Positions 1-10,800 of a stretch of DNA of 64,000 nucleotides are shown here, one piece after another. This stretch comes from Plectrocnemia conspersa (lineage: Eukaryota; Arthropoda; Insecta; Trichoptera; Polycentropodidae). Both the position numbers and the translations under genes were made by a program. The stretch is from positions 62,001 through 126,000 of the forward strand of contig VTFK01000510.1 in the NCBI GenBank assembly GCA_009617715.1, written 5' to 3'. Position 1 is the first letter of the stretch. Each line of letters starts with the position of its first letter. Below the pieces are notes generated by a model. That model saw only the letters and a list, made by a program, of their open reading frames with translations. It made no database searches and was not told the DNA's origin.

Positions 1-880
1 ACGGTCTGGAACTCCTGAAGACAAGAATGCCAGTGCACGAAGTCGCGGTTCTATTATGAAGTCCCGGCGAGTGTCCGACGGATGTTTTGCATGCGAATCA
101 CTGGCTACTGTGATTGTTTCGGACGTTTTTGATTCGGTATTATGTGTGTTTGCGCGTGCGTGTATTCCAGTCGCGTAGCTTTGGGTCACGGGTTAAGTAT
201 TGATGATAACAATAAACTGGCAAGGGCTTCCTTAAGTTTGGTATGACCCTAAACTTAAAAATTGTTCCTCTAACGCTAATGTTTAATCAGTTGTAGACAC
301 AGCAAGGTAATCTTGATTACAACTATAAATTCATCAAGTGTAACCTTCTTATTGCTTATGTTTAGTTAAATTTTCCAAGGCTCAGAATGGAAAGAAACCG
401 TAACGCAGCTCTTGTATTTCATTTCAAAACAACATAAATTAGATGATATATTCTCACTTTTTCAAGACCAGTTTATCCTCCTTAGACCTGAATTTTTATT
501 TTTCGTAGAAAAAATATTATTGTGAAGTACAAGGAGCACGGAAAATTTTTTTTTTCATAGATAAATGTTTTTTCTTATTTTTTTTTTTTTATTTAGTACA
601 TTAAAATATTTTAAATACTATGGTGGACACTAATGTACAAAAGGCCCGGTGAAAATAAATCGAAAATGGCTTTAAAAACAAGCAATAAATTATTGTACAT
701 TGCAATGTGCACTGGGTCTGACGACGATAATGTCATCATTAACTAACTTTTAAACAGATATGCTTAGTTAACAAAACAACAGTGTGATTAAAAAATTTTC
801 AATCGAAAAACTGAAAAACATAATAATAAAAATAAATTAGTGTGAGAATATTTCTAAATCACTTTATTAATAAAAGGCTC
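1..880. other. AT-rich flank, no gene recognised
   Basis: No open frame with recognisable protein similarity was found on either strand. The first 200 bases are less AT-rich than what follows, so they could hold the end of a neighbouring gene or a 5' untranslated exon of clu, but nothing in the sequence proves either. The rest is T- and A-run rich intergenic or intronic DNA. Confidence 0.4.
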
Positions 881-1580
881 GTATTTTTCGGGTGAGAATT
901 TATATTAAAATGTCAGAATACATCGACCAGAATTCATATAAAATGGTAAGAATTATTTTGACAAATGGTCATAATCATTTTTTTTAGTCAGTATTTATAT
1001 TATATGCTTATATTTTAACCTCAAGGTCAGTTTTATGTTGACAGATGGTCAGCTTAATAATACATGATCATTATCAAGGTGGTTTAGGGCCAACTTGTTA
1101 AGTTGGGGTCGCAACATTGTCAGATATCAACACAACAAGCCAAGCGTGCTCTCTGCCGCCGCTCTGTCGTTTTCCCGTTCGTTTCGTTCGTCGCTCTGTA
1201 TACCTTTGCGTCCTACAAACAATTCAATAGATTCGTTGAGAGTTTATTTATGAGGTGTTCCATGTTCTGACCAACATTCGCTCGCTCGCACATAACATGA
1301 TTTAACAGTTTAGATATTTTTAAAATAAATAATTTATTATCCATTTATGTATTATTTATAAATGTGATAATATTTTTTTTAATTCACTTGATCGCCCTAT
1401 ATTTTTTTCTGACCATATGCTATTTTTATTTTAACCACTTGATACTTATTTTGACTGAATAATGTAAGTATGATTTAATTCTGATCGCATGTTATTTTTA
1501 CTCGAACCATTTGATATTTATTCTGACCCTAAATAATATAATTATGAGTAAGGCTGGTAATAAAATTCTGACCATTTATT
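880..1580. repeat. Fold-back type repeat with reiterated GTCAGAAT motif
   Basis: The left arm (about 910-1060) repeats variants of GTCAGAAT/GGTCAG every 20-30 bases. The right arm (about 1405-1575) repeats the reverse complement, ATTCTGACC, at similar spacing, so the two arms are inverted relative to each other. The core between them (about 1110-1215) is richer in GC. No reading frame is present. This fits a non-autonomous DNA element with subterminal repeated binding sites. The sequence cagaatacatcg at 914-925 recurs near 57809-57820, so it belongs to a family. Confidence 0.6.
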
Positions 1581-2728
1581 GTTGCCTTACTAAAACATCT
1601 ATATATATACATATATGATTCAACATAGTCATCAACTTAGAACTAGCTTTTTGATTCCAATCTCATAAAGTGTATCGAATTATACATATGATATATCCTA
1701 AATTTATTTATTACACCCAAAAATATATAGAAGGACATTAAACTCTATGGATAAACTTTGGTACGTTGCTTTTAAATAGTTAAATGCTCTGTATAATAAA
1801 TGTAGTGGAGTTAAATCACATTATAGCGATCAATAAAAGTCTCGAAATAATGCCATAGTTTCATGTGACACCATCCGATTGAAATCACTTATGTTCTAGG
1901 TCCAAGTAATCTAATTGAGGCCACAGAAATCATTTTGCGATATCGCTTGACATTTCTAATAATACGACTATCACTGCAAAACTGACCAAACTGTAGTCTA
2001 GTGTTTTTATATTGTCAATATACGACAGTTTTGCATAGGTTTCATCAGATTGTAAGTAAATTAAAAATCAAATGTTTGCTTGATGACATGTCATAGTATA
2101 ATATATACTGTTAGACGTAAGTCAGCTATAACTAAGAATCCACTGCCTCATCATGGCTCGAATTCATTTAGCGGTGGGAAGGGGTTTCTTGAAACCAAAA
2201 TTTTTCAGATTTATGTACATATATGACTTTAGTAAGCCACACTTTTTTTTTAAAGCAGTTCTTACCTGGCTACAAGAAGTGGTTTGCCACATGTGATCCC
2301 CATTACCGTTTTTTAAATCGACAGTTTTCAAATGAAGCTAATTATAAATTGTATTACTATTATTGAGATACTTTTTAGAGTTGGCGAGTCTGATCCGCCA
2401 GCATGTTTCAAAATGGTTCAAATGCTTCATTCAAAATTCATTCAAAATAAATAAAAAATATAAATAACTTCTATTTTTTTTATGATCATTCATATGTATA
2501 TATTGGATAAAATGTTTTTTGTAATCACTATAAATACCGTAGTTTTATTCAGATATTTTACTCTAATATTGACACTTTTTGGTTAAGTGTCAGTCTGATT
2601 CATAAAAATATTAGAGAAAAACTCTTTTTTTTTTCCAGTTTTGTGACACGTTGTTTAAACAGATTTTCATAAACTTTCCTGAAAAATTGACATTGTAAAT
2701 ATCTCGGCTAAGCTCATAAGGGTGACCG

Positions 2729-3221
2729 GATTATTGCGCACACGAAAATTCCACACAGCAAAAATTCTGAACATATGTGATTGTTTGATTGTTAAATATG
2801 TTTTACTTTTAATTTTAAACGCTTTATATTTTTCTCTTTTTTAAAAAAAAAAGTGTAATTATAGGAAAAATTTAAGATAAGTATATCATACAAATGTAAA
2901 TAACTAATATAATTGTAAAATATATCAAAACATGATATTTTTAAATTAAAATCATATTAATATCTGTTATATGTACGTATATACAGACATTATCTTTTTT
3001 TAATATATATTATATATTGACGTATTCTTAAATATACATATACAATAATACATATGTGTAATCAGGAGCGGGCGGTAACATACTTTCCCTCTCGCTCGCT
3101 CGCGTGTTAAGAGACGAAAATGGATGAGAGATACGGGCATGGGGACCGCATGCCCTTAACTCTCATTAATCATATATGATCAAAATTTTTGCTGTTTGCA
3201 ATTTTTGTTCGCACAATAATC
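2729..3221. mobile_element. Terminal-inverted-repeat element (MITE-like, ~490 bp)
   Basis: The left end begins gattattgcgcacacgaaaa and the right end, reverse complemented, begins gattattgtgcgaacaaaaa. Similarity continues for about 48 bases on each side (both arms include acagcaaaaattNtgaNcat). The interior is non-coding and includes a GC-richer stretch near 3065-3170. No target-site duplication could be assigned with confidence. The length and lack of coding sequence fit a non-autonomous DNA transposon. Confidence 0.65.
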
Positions 3222-4855
3222 ATCGAACCGCTCCTGTTTTTTTAAAAATGGCGTCTATTAAAAAAAGATAGTCATAACTCCGTTAAAAATTATTCATTTT
3301 TTTTAAAATAGAATTTAAATAAAATATAATATTTTTTTATCTTTTGTTTTATACAATTTACGTATATATTTTATTATATATTACGGATTTTATTACCACG
3401 ATGATTGCCGTAATTTTAATCGGATTTTCATTAAATTTTTCTGAAATTTCGAAAGCCAGTTTATCCGTCTTAATTCAAAATATCAGCTATTAAAAAAATA
3501 TTACTACGTTTAAAAATCTGTGAGAAAAATGTAATGAGAAAAAATGTATTATAATATAAACGATTTTTTTTATAAAACATAACTGAAATATTAATTAGAA
3601 ATGGGGTTTATATTTTTAGATATTATGAACGACTGTTTTCTCATTTTGTCGTTAATGTAAATTTAATACAAAAGGGTTGACATGTTTTATGCTTCTGACA
3701 TACAATTAATTGATATTAATTTACTTAGCTCAGGTAAACCTAGCAATACTAATTCAAAGGGTATTATATAATTCGCTATTTTCACATAAAAATGTGTAAT
3801 TCAATGTAAGTCAACGCCATTTTCTAAATGCAGAAATGCAAACAAATCGGAAGTGACCACTTTGTTCTTCACTCTCTCCTTTGTCTCGTTATTATATTTA
3901 AAACTTAAATGTGTTTGTTAAACTTAATTGTGTGCGTACCCACACAATTTCTTCATAATAAATTAATTTCACGCTTTAGGGAAATTGCGTTTTGTGAATA
4001 CTAGCTGGTATTTACAAACTTTCCGGGAAACGACCGTCAGAGGCGAAAGCTTTAGAACAATCGGTCTATTAAACTACAAGATGACCAAAATAATTTCGTA
4101 ACTTTACTTTGCTTTTTCCCTCTGCGTCTCTTAACCTCTCGATAAAAAATGTGCATAATATATAACGCACATAAATAATGTAACTTTCACTCGACGCTCA
4201 TGCGTGCGTAAATTAATATTAAATATTTATCGGTCGTATTTTATTCTGTTCATGACCACCCTTTACGAAAAACGAACATTCCAAGGGCCCGCATCATGAG
4301 CGTAATCGATCCGGGGGGTACTTCTGGGTTTAAAGCCCTCTGCGTTTTCTTCCTCGCCCTGTATGCCAATCCAAAACGTGTTCAAGAAGTGGGCAGACAA
4401 AACTTGGATCGATTGCCGACTGGCTGGCATTACGATATTATAATTTTTAACCCTTTACAATGTGCAAGTCACGCAAATCTGAAGGGTACATTTACGCGAA
4501 TGTAAAGCACTTATGGTGTTTCAACATTTTTAAATACAACTTTGTCTTTACTTTTCTAATAAATCAGATATTGAGATTATAATTATCTTATTCATTATAC
4601 ATTATGATAAAGGAATTGGCCTGATTTTTTTTTATTCACAGTTACAATTTTTATTTATATATTTCTCAATTTTATTACGAAAAATAATGCTTTTCACTAT
4701 TTAAACATTTTGTAAAAGTTTTATTACGTTGTTTGCTTTGTCACCTGCGTATCTTATCATTAAAGTTATTGTGCTATGCAACGTACTCTAACTAAACTTA
4801 CTTCCTTACTACAATCTTGACACTTAATTTATGATGCATTATTTCATATTCACAG
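3222..4855. other. clu upstream region / probable 5' exon and promoter zone
   Basis: No protein similarity is visible. The first securely recognised clu coding exon opens at 4856 with a phase that needs one base from an upstream exon. One phase-compatible candidate is ATG at 4296 to a GG|GTACTT donor after 4317 (seven codons plus one base, a G that would make Ala with the next exon). The donor is only moderate and the short peptide has no known counterpart, so the true start may be elsewhere. The GC content rises around 4240-4460. Confidence 0.35.
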
Positions 4856-7800
4856 CTAAAAAGCAACCGAAGAACGCAAATAACAACAAATCCACAGTCG
4901 GCGGAGGAGTTAGTAATAACAAAGCCAACAAATTAAAGACCGAAACATATAAACCCGCTCAAAATGGCACCCTGACAAACGGACACCTCAAAGAGAAGGA
5001 CGCAGAGAAGAATGGTGATATCACGCCGCCATTGTCAAAACAGAACGGCCATCATACTAATAATATTATAGAGAATAATGTAACCCACCTTAAAAACGGA
5101 ACTACATCTTATGCTGCAGCTGCTGCCAAAAGTTGTACAATTTCACAAAAAGCTGCTCAAATAGGTATGATTATCGATCAATATATCAATCAATAAATTG
5201 ATGTTTTTATAACACTTGTTTCGTTTAGATATAGCATCATCAAGCGAATCTCTCACATCTAACAGTAATAGTGGTAAAGACGGGACACCAGAAGAATCTC
5301 CCAAGAATGTTGTTAATACAGTAGAAAAATCAGACGCTTCCGAATCAGACAGTGGTGTGTCTAGCACAAACGAGACTGTAGTCGAAGAGATCGCCATTGT
5401 TAAAGAGCCGCCAAAAACAACCATGAAGGACCCTGCAGTCAAAAATAATTCACCCAAAGAAACTAAGGAAATTAAACACAAAGAAAAAAATTCTAAATCT
5501 AAAGAAAATAGTAAAAGTAAAGAGACTACTCCCACACCTAAAGAAGCAAACAAAACTAAAGAAACTACGGTGCTTAAAGAAACTAGCAATATACCCAAAG
5601 ATACTACTGTAAAAGAATCACCGAAAGATGTAACTGATAAATTGAATGAAACGAAAAAGGAAGAGAGTGCACTGGAGATCAACGAAGATCTTCCAGTCGA
5701 CGATGATATCGAAGAAAAGAAAGCTGATCCAGAAGTAGTTTACATTCAAGACGTTGGTTTCACTGTTAAAATTATGAGTCCAGGGACTCAATCGTTCGAT
5801 ATACAGGTACTTCTACTATCAATTTATATTTAAAAATAATTACATTAGCTAATATATTTTTTTTAATATTATTCAGGTTTCAAGTATGGAATTGGTTCAA
5901 GAGATTCACCAAGTTTTAATGGACCGCGAAGACACTTGTCATCGTACTTGCTTCTCGCTGCAACTCGACGGCGTAACCTTAGACAACTTTGCTGAATTAA
6001 AGAATATTGAAGGACTCAAAGAAGGATCTGTTATAAAGGTATATACAAATTTGATTTGATCTTGAATTGCAGTGAACTAATCGTTTGCACTATTTTACAT
6101 TAAAATAGGTTGTCGAAGAACCTTATACAATGAGAGAGGCTCGTATTCACGTGAGACACGTACGAGACCTCCTCAAATCTTTAGACTCATCGGACGCTTA
6201 TACTGGTACCGAATGCAACTCTCTTGCCTTCCTGAACATTGTCACACAGGGAGATATTTTAGGTATTGTCGTGTTAATATCAACTTTAACTAAATTTGAA
6301 AAAAAATTATGTTATTAATTTGCGACGTGGTTGAATAGAAAAAAAGAAGACTAGACCCGAGAGTGTAGACTGCACGCCTCCAGATTACATCATGCCGGGC
6401 AGCAAAGAACGTCCTTTATTACCGCTTCATCCGATCACCAAAGAAAGCAAAGGTCCGCAATGCATCAAGGTAATTAAATTAAATTAAATTAAATTTCATC
6501 TGTGCGATTTTCATAATAGATAAAATTAATATTGAAATGAAATTGTTTCAGGTCTTAACCATATCAGGTTGGAATCCTCCACCTGGTCCTAGAAAGATGA
6601 GCGGTGATCTCCTATATTTGCATGTCGTTACAATAGAGGATCGTCATTTCCATATAACGGCGTGTGCCAAAGGCTTTTATTTGAATCAGTGAGTCATTGT
6701 GAATACATATATATTTTATAAAAATAATAATTGTGAACTTATTCTTATAGATCGACTGAAGAAACGTTCAATCCTCGTGCTGTATCGCCATCACATTTAA
6801 GTCACTCGCTCATTGATTTGCTATCGAGCATATCGCCTACGTTTAAACGTTCGTTCAGCACTATTCAACGACGCAGGACACAAAAGCATCCCTTCGAAAG
6901 GGTTAATACTCCATATCAGGTGTATTCATGGGCAGCTCCCAACATAGATCATACAATTGACGCAATCAGAGCTGAAGATAGTATGTTTATTTTTATTAAC
7001 CTGAATATGAAATATGAAGAACTTTTTTTAATGCAGATGCCATTTATTATAGATTTTTCGGCAAAGCTCGGTTATGAAGAACACATTCCCGGTCAGACAC
7101 GTGATTGGAACGAAGAGTTGCAGACCACTAGAGAGTTGCCACGCAAGAATTTACCCGAGAGGCTCTTGAGAGAGAGGGCTATATTCAAGGTATGATAACA
7201 TACACCATAGAAGTTGAGACTGATAACGTATTAACTCTTAATTTATTTAATAGGTACATAGTGATTTTGTGGCCGCTGCGACGAGAGGCGCAATGGCTGT
7301 TGTCGACGGCAACGTGATGGCCATCAATCCCGGGGACGAAGCAAAGATGCAGATGTTCATCTGGAACAATATATTCTTTTCGCTCGGATTTGATGTTCGC
7401 GATCATTATAAAGAACTCGGCGGAGATGCAGCTGCATTTGTAGCTCCTGTATGTATCTTTTTTTCCCTATTGATATCTTATCAGTGTGTACGGTTTGCTA
7501 TATTTTTGCTCATTTTTAGAGAAACGATTTACAAGGAGTTCGAGTATACAGCGCCGTTGATTTGGAAGGATTGTATACTTTAGGCACAGTTGTGATTGAT
7601 TATAGAGGTTACAGAGTAACCGCACAGTCTATTATTCCAGGAATATTGGAAAAAGAACAGGAACAGAGTGTAATATATGGCAGCATTGATTCTGGCAAAA
7701 CTGTATTGACTCATCCAAAATATATGGATTTGGTAAGTATATTTTTATTTTTAGAGTTTACGGAATTGAGAGTATATAAGTAAACATCCTAACTACTAAA

Positions 7801-10800
7801 TAGACAAAAACATTATCATTTTTAATTTAGATATCACATTCCTGTTGAAAGTAAATAAACATTTTATTGCATTTAATAATAACCTATATTAACACTTTAT
7901 GTTCTAAATATTATATAGTGTATAAATTAAAATATCTTTTCACACAGTGCCCATATTTTATTGAAATTTCAGAATAATGTTACAATACATCAAATCCTGT
8001 GTTGAATTTAAACATAAAATTTCATGACCTACCTACAAAATATGAGAAAATTATTGGATTTGCCGTATTTTGCTGAAAGCGCACACATATATGATTTTTG
8101 TAGCTTTTACGAAAAAAAATGATAAAACCCAATTAGTGTTTCTTACTTCTTTCGTTTAAAAAATGAATAATTTTATTATTTTGCCTTGTGTATGTAATAT
8201 ATTATATGTGTATGTACTAGAAAAGCCAAATTTGTCAATTTCCGTTTTCAATTATAAAAACTAAAAGGCGATAAAAAGTGTATGTACATATGTATATACA
8301 CCAGTAACTCTCAATCTATTTTTTAATTTAAAAATTTTATCCCGATTAGTACGGAATGTGAGAACGATGGCATTGCCAAGTGTACGCCTGTGTACAAGCA
8401 TAAAAAAATCTTTTAATGGATATTTTATATATTACTAACATTTCTAATCAAAAGTTTTGAAACTTTCATTAGGTCAAGTTGAGTTTGGTTAATTGGTTTA
8501 GGTTATTATGTTTGCGTCTGAACAGCAAATGGATGTCTTTCAACGATCAAATTGATTAATTGACATTTTAGAACAGCATATAATTTCAATAGCGCTTATC
8601 AGTTAAATTATATTTTCGCTAGTATATATCTACTGGTGAAAATATATTCAGATATTATTTCACTGAAACTGTTAACGAAATAATATTTATTCTAGTGAAA
8701 ATATATGTTCACTGAATAAATATATGTTATGAAGATTTTTACTATACTCTATTTGCGTTAACACAGTCAGTTTGAGAGCTATTCATTTCATCATTATTTA
8801 TAATTGATATGCGGCTATACGTTTGATAATCGATTAAAAATATAGTAATGATTTTAATTTTTATTAAGTTGTTCAAAATATAAACAGGAGCAATGTTAAG
8901 TATATTGAACATATTTATATCCGTATCGTGTGCTTTAGAGCTAATAGTAGGGGCATAAACCCAAACTTGCCATCTCTTACTCAATTATGAATAATGATGA
9001 AATGGATAGCTCTCAGCTGCTTGTGTTAACACAAATAAAGATAATTTAATGTCATATTGGGTATTTTTAAAATAAATATTATAACTGACTGTGCTAACTC
9101 AAATGGAGTATAGTATAACATATATATTCATGATTCTATTCACTCTAATTTTTACATAGCATTTTATTTTATAATCTATTTTTAATATTTTTTATGCAGT
9201 TGAGCAAAGCTGGTCTACAATTGAAAATATTACCACATTCGGTTGTCAACGCTAAGGGCGAATCTGTAGATTTGTGTTCTAGTATCGAGTGCAAAGGAAT
9301 TGTTGGAAATGATGGAAGGCATTATATTTTAGATTTATTGAGGACTTTTCCTCCGGATGTGAACTTCTTAAAATGTATGATTATTCTTTATGTGAGATAT
9401 ATTAAAAGTGTGAAACGAATTTTAATATGGAATTATTTTCAGTGGAAGGTGAAACATTATCGGAAGAAGTAAAAGCTTTAGGTTTTCCAATTGAGCACAA
9501 GCACAAATTATGTTGTCTTAGACAAGAGCTCGTTGATAGTTTTGTTGAGTGCGTATTATTATATTCTTAAGTATCGCTTATCTAATTTATGTTAAAATTG
9601 TGTGAATATTCATTTTAGGGCTAGATATCTTATGTTCATACGTTACGCAGCATATCACCTACAGCAATTAGGCATAAAGAAGCAACAGGAAATATGCAGC
9701 TCCGAAACTAAAAAATGCTTAGAAGACAAAGAAGACAATAAAAGTCAAATAGTTAGTGCTAAAATTACAGAAATAGATACCGTCGTCGAGTCGAAATCTA
9801 ACAAAAAGACTGCTAACAAAGACAAATGTGTTAAGAAAGGCCATAAAGGATCCGAAGAAGTCAGTCCGAAGGCGGACGAAGCCACAAATAATACTAATGA
9901 TAAGCTAGATAATAATGTTAATGTAGAAGAAAGCCTCAAGGAGGACAACACCAAGGTGAAGACCTTAGAATCTGTGATACCCGAGGTGGACTCGGAAGTC
10001 GATACGGATGAAGCCAAAAAGATTGTGGAAAGCATTACGGATTCTATATCCAATGGTGATAAACAAGAAAGTGAGTTTTATTTGTATAATAGCACATACA
10101 TTATATTTTATTCAAATAATAATTGTGTTATATTTTTGTAGTGGCTGAGAGTACCCGTGATATTGTTCGCGAAGCAGCTCAATCCGTCGGCTCGCTTAAG
10201 GATGCCGAATTCGATATTCGGTTCAATCCCGATGTCTATTCCAATGGAATAAAACACGCTTGCTCCGACGACGAACTCACCAAACAAAAGCATTTAGTCA
10301 AGGAAGCCGCAGCTTTTCTATTAACGAATCAAATTCCAACATTCGTAAGTGAAAATATCATATTTTAAAATATTAAGCGATGAGTTTTATTTAATTTTGT
10401 AAATGTTCTTACAGATTAGAGATTGCTTAGATCATTCTTCTGCACCGATGGACGGTAGCACTCTAGCAGACGCTCTACACACGAGAGGCATCAATATGAG
10501 ATATCTTGGTCGCGTTTGTGTTCTGCTCGAAAAGGAAGAAAAGCTTAAGTACCTTCATACGATTGCTGTATCTGAAATTATATTGCGTGCTACTAAACAC
10601 ATCTTTACTGCTTACGTACAGGTATGTCTTATTTGCATCTGATAATATTTATCAACTCACCATAATAATTGGATCATATTTATAGGGCTGCGATCTTATG
10701 TCGATGTCACAAGGAATATCTCATTTCTTAAACTGTTTGCTCTGCGGAGCCCCAGTTCCTTTGCCTCCAATGTCTGAAGAGTTGCAGTCGAAATACAGTA

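Larger units (their letters stand above)
7733..9199 (+). other. clu: Large clu intron (1.47 kb) carrying repeats
   Basis: Nearly all other clu introns are 59-82 nt, so this one and the 631-nt intron at 12084-12714 stand out. The excess length is explained at least partly by an A/T-rich palindromic array (about 8540-8735) and a TA-flanked MITE (8742-9113). The donor is TTG|GTAAGT and the acceptor is ATGCAG|TTG. No coding sequence is seen inside. Confidence 0.8.

Noticed and set aside
4296..4505. 69-codon frame upstream of clu as a stand-alone gene
   Set aside because: No similarity to a known protein. Only its first seven codons are considered, as a possible clu exon.
5143..5682. 179-codon minus-strand frame over the clu low-complexity exon
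   Set aside because: Shadow of a Lys/Glu/Thr-rich coding exon read backwards as Leu/Val/Ser; the plus-strand exon joins a conserved gene.
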